NCBI RefSeq assembly: GCF_048268525.1
Contig: NZ_JBLWVH010000001.1
Coordinates: 186,001 to 250,000, forward strand
Source of the DNA: Maricaulis sp048268525
GTDB taxonomy: Bacteria; Pseudomonadota; Alphaproteobacteria; Caulobacterales; Maricaulaceae
Direction of reading: 5' to 3'
DNA: 64,000 bases
Both the position numbers and the translations under genes were made by a program. The notes beneath the pieces were generated by a model. It did no database searches and was not told the origin of the DNA. It saw nothing but the letters and a program-made list of their open reading frames with translations. This document shows, in pieces, positions 53,827 to 61,899 of this stretch (the stretch's first letter is position 1; each line of letters begins with the position of its first letter).

Positions 53827-55299
53827 ATGACCGATATTGCGGCGCCCATTGCGGCGCCACCGATCAATTATATCACCAAGCTTCTCTATGGCGTCGGATC
53901 CATGGCGTATGGCGTCAAGGATGCGGCCTTCAAGGTTTTCCTGCTCTATTTCTATAATTTCGTGATCGGCGCGCCGGCCGGGCTGGTCGGAGCGGCCATC
54001 CTTGTGGTGATGATCATAGACGCCATTTCCGACCCGATCGTGGGCCAGATATCCGACAGCTTGCGAACGCGCTGGGGGCGACGTCACCCGCTCATGTATG
54101 CCGCGGCGCTGCCGGCGGCCGGAAGCTTTCTCCTGCTCTGGTTCCCGCCGGCCGGGCTCGAGGGTGTCGGCCTGTTCTGGTATATTGTGGTCGTGGCATC
54201 TTGCGTGCGGGCCTTCATCACCTTGTATGAAATTCCGTCCTCGGCGCTCGCGCCGGAACTGTCCTCCGACTATGACGAGCGCACCTCGATCGCGAGCTAT
54301 CGCTTTTTCTTCGGCTATTTTGGCGGGATCGGCCTGGCCTTCATCGCGCTCTGGTTCTTTCTGGCCGCGACACCGGAACACCCGCACGGCTATACCAATC
54401 CGGCCGGCTATGAAGCGTTTGGCTGGGCCGGCGCGCTGATCATGATCGTGTCCATTCTGGTCTCGACCCTCGGAACCCATAACCGGATCAAATATCTGCG
54501 CCATCTGCCACCGCCAAAGGTCCGCAATCCCTTCCAGACGCTCATGCTGATGGGGCGGACATTCTCCCACAAGGGCTTTCTGGCCGTGCTGGCCTTCGGC
54601 ATTCTCAAATACACGGCGATCGGCATGAGTTCGGCGCTCATCCTCTATTTCGGGACCCTGTTGTGGGGCTTGGGTAACCAGGAAATGGCCCTTCTCGCGC
54701 TGGACGGGTTTCTGGGTGCCTTCCTCGCGCTTTTGGTAGCGCCGTGGATATCCAGACGCTTCGGCAAGCGCGGTGCGGCCTTCCTGCTCGCTGTCACGGG
54801 GGTTTTGCTCGCTGTCTCCCCCTATGTGCTTCGGCTTCTGGGCCTGTTCTACGCCAATGGTGACCCGATGCTCCTGCCGGCCCTCTTCGTCATCTCATCG
54901 CTGTACTCGTCCTGCGCCATTTCCTCCGCCATTCTCGTTCACGCGATGATCGGCGATGTTGCTGATGAGAGCGCCATCGCGACCGGGCGGCGGGCCGAGG
55001 GGCTGTTCTACTCGGCCAATTCCTTCATGCAGAAATGTGCCTCCGGATTTGGCGCGATGGTGGCGTCCATCATGCTGGCCATTGTCGGCATGCCCGCCAA
55101 TGCTCGTACGGCAGGGGTTGATCCGGATGTCATCACCAGCCTGGCCGAACTCTACATTCCGACGATGGCGCTCTTGTTCATCGGCGGGGCGCTTTTTCTC
55201 AAATTCTACCGCATTGACCGCTCCAATCACGAATCCAACCTCGCCGCCCTCGAGGCGCAAAATGCCGCGCCGGTTGATGTGGAGCCGGTCGTGAAATGA
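53827..55299 (+). CDS. GPH-family MFS symporter
   Basis: A 490-residue, 12-helix transporter with the GPH/MelB signature at the N-terminus (KLLYGVGSMAYGVKDAAFKVFLLYFYN, then VMIIDAISDPIVGQISDSLRTRWGRRHP). It has GGGAGGAAG immediately before the ATG at 53827. It heads a plus-strand cluster with the atypical thiolase (28-bp gap) and DUF35 protein. The family is known for sugars, but members in catabolic clusters of proteobacteria are annotated for other substrates too; specificity is open. Confidence 0.87.
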   Translation: MTDIAAPIAAPPINYITKLLYGVGSMAYGVKDAAFKVFLLYFYNFVIGAPAGLVGAAILVVMIIDAISDPIVGQISDSLRTRWGRRHPLMYAAALPAAGSFLLLWFPPAGLEGVGLFWYIVVVASCVRAFITLYEIPSSALAPELSSDYDERTSIASYRFFFGYFGGIGLAFIALWFFLAATPEHPHGYTNPAGYEAFGWAGALIMIVSILVSTLGTHNRIKYLRHLPPPKVRNPFQTLMLMGRTFSHKGFLAVLAFGILKYTAIGMSSALILYFGTLLWGLGNQEMALLALDGFLGAFLALLVAPWISRRFGKRGAAFLLAVTGVLLAVSPYVLRLLGLFYANGDPMLLPALFVISSLYSSCAISSAILVHAMIGDVADESAIATGRRAEGLFYSANSFMQKCASGFGAMVASIMLAIVGMPANARTAGVDPDVITSLAELYIPTMALLFIGGALFLKFYRIDRSNHESNLAALEAQNAAPVDVEPVVK

Positions 55300-55327
55300 T
55301 CACCGACTACCCCCAACAGGAGCTCGC

Positions 55328-56485
55328 ATGAGTTTGCGTAATTCCGCCTGCATCGCCGGCGCCTTCGAGCATCCCACCCGTCTTGCGCCGGACATGACCA
55401 CGCCGCAGCTGCATGCCGAGTGTGCGGCCGGCGCTCTGGCCGATGCCGGCCTGTCGCTGAGGGATGTGGACGGCTATTTCTGCGCTACCGATGCGCCGGG
55501 TTTCGGACCGATCTCGATGATCGACTATCTCGGTCTCGATATCCGCCACACCGACAGTACCGAGATGGGGGGCTGCACCTATATCCAGCACGTCGCCCAT
55601 GCGGCACAGGCGATTGCGATGGGCAAATGCTCCGTCGCCCTGATCACCCTGGCCGGGCGTCCACGCTCCGAGGCGGTGCAGCGCTTCCGGCCCGGTGCTC
55701 CGGAAAATGCGTTCGAGCAATGGGTCGGGCTGACCAATCACACCAGCTATGGCATGTGCGCCGCGCGTCACATGCATGAGTTCGGGACGACGTCCGAGCA
55801 GCTTGCCTGGATCAAGGTGGCCGCCTCGCACCATGCCCAACACAATCCGCACGCCATGTTGCCCAAGGTGGTGACGGTTGAGGACGTCGTGAACAGTCCG
55901 ATGATTGCCGACCCGCTGCACCGGCTCGATTGCTGTGTGACGACCGATGGCGGCGGTGCATTGGTCGTGGTTTCGCCGGAGATCGCGAAGACCCTCGACC
56001 GCCCGGTCATCTCCCTTCTCGGCGCCGGCGAGGCGACCAAGGGGCCGTCCGGAGGTCTGGGCCTCGATCTGACTGTGTCGGCCGCCGCGAAGTCCGGTCC
56101 GCGCGCGTTCGAGGAGGCCGGCGTGACGCCCGCCGACATCAAATACGCTTCCATCTATGACAGCTTCACCATCACGGTGCTGATGCAGCTGGAGGATCTG
56201 GGCTTTTGCGCCAAGGGCGAAGGCGGAAAATTCGTCGCCGACGGCAATCTCATTTCCGGTACCGGAAAGCTGCCCTTCAACACCGATGGCGGCGGGCTGT
56301 GCAACAATCACCCCATGTTCCGCGGTGGCATCACCAAGGTGATCGAAGCGGTGCGGCAATTGCGTGGTGAGGCGGCTCCGGCTGTCCAGGTCCCGAATTG
56401 TGACCTCGCCGTCGCCACCGGCATTGGTGGCTCGCTCGGGGCGCGTCATGGCGCCGCCACCATCATCCTGGAGCGTCAGTCATGA
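55328..56485 (+). CDS. Atypical SCP-x/Ltp-like thiolase
   Basis: A 385-residue thiolase-superfamily protein of the lipid-transfer/SCP-x branch. Cys83 in EMGGCTYIQHVAHAAQAIAM occupies the nucleophile region, and a His lies in GGGLCNNHPMFRGG. The usual second Cys (C-x-G-x-G) is replaced by ATGIGGSLGARHG, so ordinary beta-ketothiolysis is doubtful. Such proteins pair with DUF35 OB-fold partners in archaeal acetoacetyl-CoA thiolase/HMG-CoA synthase and in actinobacterial steroid side-chain retro-aldolase (Ltp2-ChsH2). AGGAG precedes the ATG; the stop overlaps the DUF35 gene as ATGA. Confidence 0.8.
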   Translation: MSLRNSACIAGAFEHPTRLAPDMTTPQLHAECAAGALADAGLSLRDVDGYFCATDAPGFGPISMIDYLGLDIRHTDSTEMGGCTYIQHVAHAAQAIAMGKCSVALITLAGRPRSEAVQRFRPGAPENAFEQWVGLTNHTSYGMCAARHMHEFGTTSEQLAWIKVAASHHAQHNPHAMLPKVVTVEDVVNSPMIADPLHRLDCCVTTDGGGALVVVSPEIAKTLDRPVISLLGAGEATKGPSGGLGLDLTVSAAAKSGPRAFEEAGVTPADIKYASIYDSFTITVLMQLEDLGFCAKGEGGKFVADGNLISGTGKLPFNTDGGGLCNNHPMFRGGITKVIEAVRQLRGEAAPAVQVPNCDLAVATGIGGSLGARHGAATIILERQS

Positions 56486-56892
56486 GTGCGCGCAAGCTTC
56501 CCGCCCCGCAGCCCAATCCGGAAACGCAGGCCTTCTGGGACGGGCTGGCCGAAGGCGTCCTGCGGATCAGGTCCTGCGACGATTGTGGCCAGTCCCACTA
56601 CTATCCCCGCCATATATGCCCGCATTGTGGATCCGAAGAGACGCGCTGGCTCGACACGGCGGGGCTGGGCGAGATCTACAGTCTCTCGGTTATGCGACGC
56701 GGCGAGGGGGCGCCCTTCGCGGTCGCCTATGTTGTGCTGGATGAAGGGCCGGCCGTGCTGACCAATCTGGTCGCCGACGATCTGGACGGTCTGGCCATCG
56801 GCCGGCGGGTGCGGTTGGCGCCGCGGCCCAGCGACGCCGACGGCGAGGGGGCCGGTCCGAACCTTCCTTTCTTCGCGCCGGCTGGAGTCTGA
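56482..56892 (+). CDS. Zn-ribbon/OB-fold (DUF35) acyl-CoA-binding partner protein
   Basis: A 136-residue protein with an N-terminal zinc ribbon (Cys32, Cys35, Cys46, Cys49) followed by an OB fold (GEIYSLSVMRR...FAVAYVVLDEGPAVLTNLV). This is the DUF35 arrangement that serves as a scaffold for thiolase-like enzymes, forming a channel for CoA substrates. The four-base overlap with the thiolase gene strongly supports a complex between the two products. Confidence 0.88.
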   Translation: MSARKLPAPQPNPETQAFWDGLAEGVLRIRSCDDCGQSHYYPRHICPHCGSEETRWLDTAGLGEIYSLSVMRRGEGAPFAVAYVVLDEGPAVLTNLVADDLDGLAIGRRVRLAPRPSDADGEGAGPNLPFFAPAGV

Positions 56893-56913
56893 ACGTGACC
56901 CCAGGGCCGACCA

Positions 56914-58203
56914 GTGAGTGAGCCGACCACCAAGCCGACGGTCCCGGTCGATCCCGAGCAGGTCTATAGCGATTTCGTGGAAGGCAATCTTCGGCGCAAC
57001 TATATCGCCCACTTCACTCACGGCATGCTGGGGATGACTGGCTTCCGTTTGATCTTCGCGCCGACCTTTGTGCCCGCTTATTTGCACATGCTGACCGGTT
57101 CGCCGATTTTCGTCGGGATCGGCCAAGCCCTGATCCAGCTCGGGGCGATCGCGTCACCGGTGATGGGGGCCGCCCATATCGAGCACCGCCGTCTGGTCAT
57201 GCCGGCTGCGATGACCATCGGCATCCTGATGCGGATACAATTATTGGGGCTGGCGCTGGCGGGTTGGTTCCTGACCGGGTCGGTCCTGCTCGCGGCGACG
57301 TTCTTCTTCCTGCTTCTGTTCGGCTTCTTCCTGGGCTCCCAGCGGGTCGCCTTCCAAGTGGTGCTGTCCAAGGTCATACCGGTCCGCATGCGCGGGCGAT
57401 TGCAGGCTTGGCGCAATGTGGCGGGCGGTGCGATCGCCGCTGCGCTGTCCTGGTGGGCCGGTGCGCACCTGATCGAAAACAACGCGTTCGGAAATGGCTA
57501 TGCGACCACCTTCATGGTCGCCTTCGTGCTGACCAGCCTCGGATTGGGTGCCTTGTGGCTGGTGATGCGCGAGCCGGAGAGTCCGACCGTCAAGGTCCGG
57601 ATGGGCGTGATGGACAGGGTGCGAGAATTTCCGCAATTGCTGGTCGATCGTGACTATCGCAACTTCCTGATCGCGCAAATGCTGGCCACATCCGGCCGGA
57701 TCGCAATTCCGTTCTGCATCATCCATGCGGGTCAGAAGATGGAGGTGGACGGGGCGGCCATCGGATTGTTCTCCCTGGCGTTTCTGGGGGCCGACACGCT
57801 GACCAACCTGATCTGGGGTTCCCTGGGCGACCGGTTCGGGTTTCGACTGGTTTTCATCCTGACCGTTGCGACATGGATCGTCTCGCTCGGCGTGATGGTC
57901 GTTGCTGATACGCCCTGGCACTTTCTGGTCGCCTTCTTCGGATTGGGAGCGGCAGCCTCCGGGTACATGATGAGTTCGACGACGCTGGTTCTCGAATTCG
58001 GAAACCGAGACGACATCCCCATGCGGCTGGCCCTTTCAACGACGGTCGAGACGAGCATGGCGACGCTTGGTCCGATCGTTGGTGGATTGATCGCGAGCTT
58101 TGCCGGCCTGGTCCCGGTCTTTGTCATCTCGATCGTCAGCCTGCTGGCGGCTTTGGGTGTTCTAGTTTCCGCAGTACGCGAACCGCGTCATCTGAACGCC
58201 TAG
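56914..58203 (+). CDS. MFS transporter
   Basis: A 429-residue membrane protein starting at GTG 56914, 21 bp after the DUF35 gene. It has about 12 hydrophobic segments and an MFS-like central loop (MREPESPTVKVRMGVMDRVREFP). It is unlike the GPH symporter at 53.8 kb, so two different carriers flank the thiolase/DUF35 pair. The short cytoplasmic N-terminus and the QRVAFQVVLSKVIPVRMRGRLQAWRN loop fit an efflux- or uptake-type MFS; the direction is unknown. Confidence 0.82.
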   Translation: MSEPTTKPTVPVDPEQVYSDFVEGNLRRNYIAHFTHGMLGMTGFRLIFAPTFVPAYLHMLTGSPIFVGIGQALIQLGAIASPVMGAAHIEHRRLVMPAAMTIGILMRIQLLGLALAGWFLTGSVLLAATFFFLLLFGFFLGSQRVAFQVVLSKVIPVRMRGRLQAWRNVAGGAIAAALSWWAGAHLIENNAFGNGYATTFMVAFVLTSLGLGALWLVMREPESPTVKVRMGVMDRVREFPQLLVDRDYRNFLIAQMLATSGRIAIPFCIIHAGQKMEVDGAAIGLFSLAFLGADTLTNLIWGSLGDRFGFRLVFILTVATWIVSLGVMVVADTPWHFLVAFFGLGAAASGYMMSSTTLVLEFGNRDDIPMRLALSTTVETSMATLGPIVGGLIASFAGLVPVFVISIVSLLAALGVLVSAVREPRHLNA

Positions 58204-58265
58204 GGTCATGCCGCAGTGCAGCGACGAATTAGCCTTACCTGCTTGGGCAAACGTCTCCTATTTCC

Positions 58266-58296
58266 TTGACTTGCCAAATTCCGATTGATCTAATCG
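58266..58296 (+). promoter_or_regulatory. Sigma-70-like promoter and operator of the TonB receptor gene
   Basis: TTGACT (58266-58271), a 17-bp spacer and TCTAAT (58289-58294) form a near-consensus housekeeping promoter about 55 bp before the start codon. The inverted repeat CGATT-GATCT-AATCG (58282-58296) overlaps the -10 box, a position suited to repression, for example by a TetR-type protein. Confidence 0.65.
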
Positions 58297-58348
58297 AATG
58301 TGCGGTATGTTCAAAAACAAAGCAGCCGCACCAGTCTGGGAGGAGACT

Positions 58349-61288
58349 ATGACTGTTAAAGGTCTTATGCGCGCGAGCAGTGCGTTGACCGCCCTGGCCA
58401 TGATGGCCGGAGCTTCGGCGGCAACCTTCGCGCAAGACGATGTTATCATCGTCACCGGTTCCGTCATTCGCGGAACGCCGGAGGACGCGGCCCTGCCGGT
58501 CGATGTCCTGTCCGCCGAAGAACTGGCCCGTCTGGGCAATCCGTCACCGGTCGAGCTGATCAAGGCGCTGCCGGTCTCGAGCGGGGTCATCGGCGACACC
58601 AACCAGTTCGATAGTCGATCCCAGGCCACCGAAGGCATGGCCTCGGTCAACCTGCGCGGTCTCAGTCCGCAAAGAACGCTCGTGCTGCTGAACAACCGGC
58701 GACTGGTGCCGGCGGGGACGGGGGTCCCGTTTGTTGATCTCAACCTGCTGCCGGCAGCGGCAATCGGGCGGATCGAAATTCTCAAGGATGGCGCGGCCGC
58801 GATCTACGGATCCGATGCCATTGGCGGCGTGGTCAATTTCATCACCCGCTCCGGCCAGGACGGTTTTCGCTTCGGCGGCGACTACTCCTTCATTTCAGAT
58901 ACCGATGGCGATTACACGCTTCAGGGCAGTTTCGGTCACCAGGGCGATGATTTCCGGCTGCTGATCGCGGCGGGCTATCAGCACCGCTCGGAGCTGTTGG
59001 CGATGGATCGCGACTTCGCCGTGCAGGACTTTGAGGCCAATCCGGAAGGTGGCTGGACGGGCGGCGGCAACCCCGCAACCTTCCTGCCGCTGGGTGTTAT
59101 CCCCGGCGTCGGCGTGGCCCCGATCGGTGGCCTTCGGGCAGACCCGGATTGTGCCGCCTTGGGCGGCTTCGTGACGGCGGCCAACTGGTGCCGGACGCAA
59201 TACACAGGCTTTGACGCGCTGGTCGAAGAAGAGGATCGATACCAGCTCTGGGCCGAGATGGGGATCGACCTCACCGACAATGTCGAGTGGGAGATGAGCA
59301 TCCTGTTCGGCCATGACGAGGTGCCGCACTATCGGACCTCGCCGATGTATCTGCTGACCCAGTCGCCGTCGGTCAGCGTCGGTGGGTCACCGAGCGGCTT
59401 CATCGTTCCCGGAAACAATCCGGGCTTCATCCAGATGGTCACGGAAAACCCCGGCATCGTGCCGGCGGGAACGGTCGCGGCCCTGTTCCCCACTCTGTTG
59501 TTCCGCCCGCTTCTCACCGGCGGCAACCCGGCCTTTGCCGGACACCCGGACGATCTGGGGTCGGCGACGGGCCTGCGTGAAAACGAGAGCTTCCGGATTT
59601 CCACCGGGCTGAACGGTGAGCTGAACGACACCACATCGTTCGACGTCAACGTCACCTATCACCGCTATGAGCGCTTCTATGACGGCTATGACAGCTTCGG
59701 CGATCGGGTCCAGCTGGCGCTGGGTGGCCTGGGCGGACCGAATTGTAATCCGGCCACCGGTACACCGGGTGTTGGCGATTGCATGTGGTACAACCCGTTC
59801 GGAAACCAGGCGCCGGCCAATGCTGTCACCGGGGTCGAGCGGCCGGGTGCCGAGCCCAACCAGAACAGTGCCGAACTGATCAACTGGTTCTTCGTGCGCG
59901 GAACAACCACACTGGAAACCGAGCTCTTCGTCGCCGAAGCCACGCTGAGCGGTGAAACCGGCTGGGAGCTCGCGGGCGGACCTGTGCTTTATGGGTTTGG
60001 TGGTCAGTACAGGCGGGAGACCTATTCCGCCGCCTATGGCGACAACAACAATATTGCCGTCAATCCGTGTCGCGACACTCCGGTCTCGGGCAATACGACC
60101 TGTGATCCGCAAACAGGCGCCTGGGCCTTCCTTGGATCCAATGCCGACAGTGATGCCGATGGCGATGTCTATGCCATCTTCGGCGAGCTGCAGCTTCCCG
60201 TGACGGATGACTTCAATGTCCAGCTGGCGGCGCGCTATGAAGACTATGGTGGTCAGACCGGTTCGACCTTTGACCCGAAAGTGACGGCTCGCTGGCAGAT
60301 TTCCGAGGGCTTTGCCCTGCGCGGCTCCGCCGGAACAACCTTCCGCGGGCCACCGGCCCAGCAGACGGTCAACTCCAACGTCACTTCATTGCAGGTGATT
60401 GCATCGAGCTTCCGGCCTGTCGACGTCTTCGGCAATCCGGCTCTGGCCCCGGAATCGGCGACCAACTACTCCATAGGCGCGCTGTTTTCGACCGACAACT
60501 TCACGGCCAGCGTGGACTATTTCCGGTACGAAATTCAGGACACCATCAATACCGAGCCGCTGTCGGGCATGGTCGCCACCCTCTTTGCCGATCCGGCGAA
60601 TTGTACCGATCCGGCATTCGACGGTCTGCGTGAGCGCTTCCAGTTCAATGATGGCGGCGGCGTTGCCGGTGCCGGTACCTGTGCGGCAGCCAATATCGCG
60701 CGGGTACGCACTGAAGTGGTCAATGGTGGGGACCTGACCAGCTCAGGGGTCGATTTCATTCTCAACTATGATTTCGGGGATGTTCTGGGCGGCACGCTCA
60801 ATGCCGGAATCACCGCCACCTACATGCTCGGCAATGAGCTGGGTGATGAGACGGTTGAGGGCGTTGTGGTCCAGCAGGGCTTCGACGGTGTCGGCTTCAT
60901 GAACTTCCAGACCACCGCCTATCCGGTGCCGGAATGGAAGGGGCGAGGCTTCTTCGAATACACGGTCGGAAACATCGATACCCGACTGACCTTTACCTAT
61001 ACGGACAGCTATCGGGATCAGCGCGCTGACCTGGGAACCGGGCCGTTCGCCCCGAACCCGTACATCGTCGGCAATCCGGTCCTGACGCAGGGAGGCACGA
61101 TCGCCAGTCAGCTGACGACCGACTTCAACCTGCTTTATCACTTTGGTGATGCAACGACCTTCTCGTTCACGGCCATCAATCTGACCGATGAGGATCCGAG
61201 CTTTTCCAGGCAGGACTACAATTACGACCCGTTCACCGGAAATCCGGTCGGCCGGGTGATCCGGGTCGGATTCAATACCGAATTCTGA
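58349..61288 (+). CDS. TonB-dependent outer-membrane receptor
   Basis: A 979-residue receptor. The ATG at 58349 (GGGAGGAG upstream) gives a signal peptide ending near GASAATFA. The plug domain (about residues 30-160) has the TonB-box-like VIIVTGSVIRG, then PVDVLSAEELARLG, NLRGLSPQRTLVLLNNRR and RIEILKDGAAAIYGSDAIGGVVNFIT. The barrel follows and ends in RVIRVGFNTEF with the C-terminal aromatic needed for outer-membrane assembly. It is of the large receptor type common in marine Caulobacterales and sphingomonads for organic substrates rather than siderophores. It has its own promoter and terminator. Confidence 0.93.
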   Translation: MTVKGLMRASSALTALAMMAGASAATFAQDDVIIVTGSVIRGTPEDAALPVDVLSAEELARLGNPSPVELIKALPVSSGVIGDTNQFDSRSQATEGMASVNLRGLSPQRTLVLLNNRRLVPAGTGVPFVDLNLLPAAAIGRIEILKDGAAAIYGSDAIGGVVNFITRSGQDGFRFGGDYSFISDTDGDYTLQGSFGHQGDDFRLLIAAGYQHRSELLAMDRDFAVQDFEANPEGGWTGGGNPATFLPLGVIPGVGVAPIGGLRADPDCAALGGFVTAANWCRTQYTGFDALVEEEDRYQLWAEMGIDLTDNVEWEMSILFGHDEVPHYRTSPMYLLTQSPSVSVGGSPSGFIVPGNNPGFIQMVTENPGIVPAGTVAALFPTLLFRPLLTGGNPAFAGHPDDLGSATGLRENESFRISTGLNGELNDTTSFDVNVTYHRYERFYDGYDSFGDRVQLALGGLGGPNCNPATGTPGVGDCMWYNPFGNQAPANAVTGVERPGAEPNQNSAELINWFFVRGTTTLETELFVAEATLSGETGWELAGGPVLYGFGGQYRRETYSAAYGDNNNIAVNPCRDTPVSGNTTCDPQTGAWAFLGSNADSDADGDVYAIFGELQLPVTDDFNVQLAARYEDYGGQTGSTFDPKVTARWQISEGFALRGSAGTTFRGPPAQQTVNSNVTSLQVIASSFRPVDVFGNPALAPESATNYSIGALFSTDNFTASVDYFRYEIQDTINTEPLSGMVATLFADPANCTDPAFDGLRERFQFNDGGGVAGAGTCAAANIARVRTEVVNGGDLTSSGVDFILNYDFGDVLGGTLNAGITATYMLGNELGDETVEGVVVQQGFDGVGFMNFQTTAYPVPEWKGRGFFEYTVGNIDTRLTFTYTDSYRDQRADLGTGPFAPNPYIVGNPVLTQGGTIASQLTTDFNLLYHFGDATTFSFTAINLTDEDPSFSRQDYNYDPFTGNPVGRVIRVGFNTEF

Positions 61289-61308
61289 TCCGGCAAGGTG
61301 AGAAACGA

Positions 61309-61342
61309 AAAGGGCTCCGACTGAAAGGTCGGGGCCCTTTTT
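61309..61342 (+). terminator. Terminator of the TonB receptor gene
   Basis: Stem AAAGGGC-CCGAC / GTCGG-GCCCTTT with a G-T mismatch and TGAAAG loop, followed by a T-run, 20 bp after the receptor stop codon. Confidence 0.9.
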
Positions 61343-61420
61343 AGTGGATTGGGCTTCGCGCTCCGGGGCCTCTCCCCGGTCGAGGAGGGGCGGGTTATCC
61401 CCCGCACAACGCACACAAAT

Positions 61421-61525
61421 CGTCATCCTGACGAAGGTCAGGACCTAGTCTCGCAGGCGCGATTTCACCAATTTTGGCAACGGCTTCGCGTCGCAGTCTG
61501 GGTCCCGATTGCCATCGGGATGACG
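61421..61525. repeat. REP/BIME-like palindromic element
   Basis: Begins CGTCATCCTGACGAAGGTCA and ends CCGATTGCCATCGGGATGACG, so the outer ends are inverted (CGTCATCC / GGATGACG) and each end carries its own small hairpin (CCTGACGAAGGTCAGG; CCCGATTGCCATCGGG). This is the form of dispersed extragenic repeats common between genes in alphaproteobacteria. Confidence 0.65.
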
Positions 61526-61529
61526 GTGT

Positions 61530-61568
61530 GTAGGGTGGGGACAGAGACAAACTTATCCCCACCCCTAC
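61530..61568. repeat. Inverted repeat GTAGGGTGGGGA
   Basis: Left arm 61530-61541 and right arm 61556-61568 (TCCCCACCCCTAC) pair along their full length with one extra base in the right arm and a 14-base loop. No T-run follows. Confidence 0.6.
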
Positions 61569-61776
61569 CAGCCAGGCGATAATGCCTTTGGTTTTCGGGA
61601 CGGGAGGCGCGAGCTCAGTCACTTGTGCCCGGAAGCGAGCGGAGCCTGTCCGCGCCTTGGATGTGACACTCCAAAGCTCCGGCAGGGCGTGCGACCAGGT
61701 CGCGGGGCACTAAACGACCGACCCCATCTACCTGACGCATTGGAATCGGGGGCGAGAGCGTCCGGGAAAACTCCGC

Positions 61777-61845
61777 GAACGGGATGTCGGCGATGTCACG
61801 TTTTTCAAATCAAACCGGTTGACGGCATTGGCCGACATCCCGTTC
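61777..61845. repeat. 15-bp perfect inverted repeat with 39-bp spacer
   Basis: GAACGGGATGTCGGC (61777-61791) is exactly reverse-complementary to GCCGACATCCCGTTC (61831-61845). The spacer holds a TTTTT run and AT-rich DNA. It lies 55 bp downstream of the tandem TetR gene and might end its transcript or be a repeat remnant. Confidence 0.7.
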
Positions 61846-61899
61846 CCCTCTCTACCCGAAACGCCAGGCGATCACGCCGTGGCGCCATTGGCGCTTGGG

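Larger units (their letters stand above)
61289..61899. other. Structured 611-bp intergenic region without genes
   Basis: No convincing coding region on either strand. It contains an intrinsic terminator (61309-61342), a REP-like element (61421-61525), a GTAGGGTGGGGA inverted repeat (61530-61568) and a 15-bp inverted repeat (61777-61845). The motif CCAGGCGAT-A-GCC occurs twice in diverged form (near 61572 and 61862). The tail between convergent genes looks like a repeat graveyard. Confidence 0.6.
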
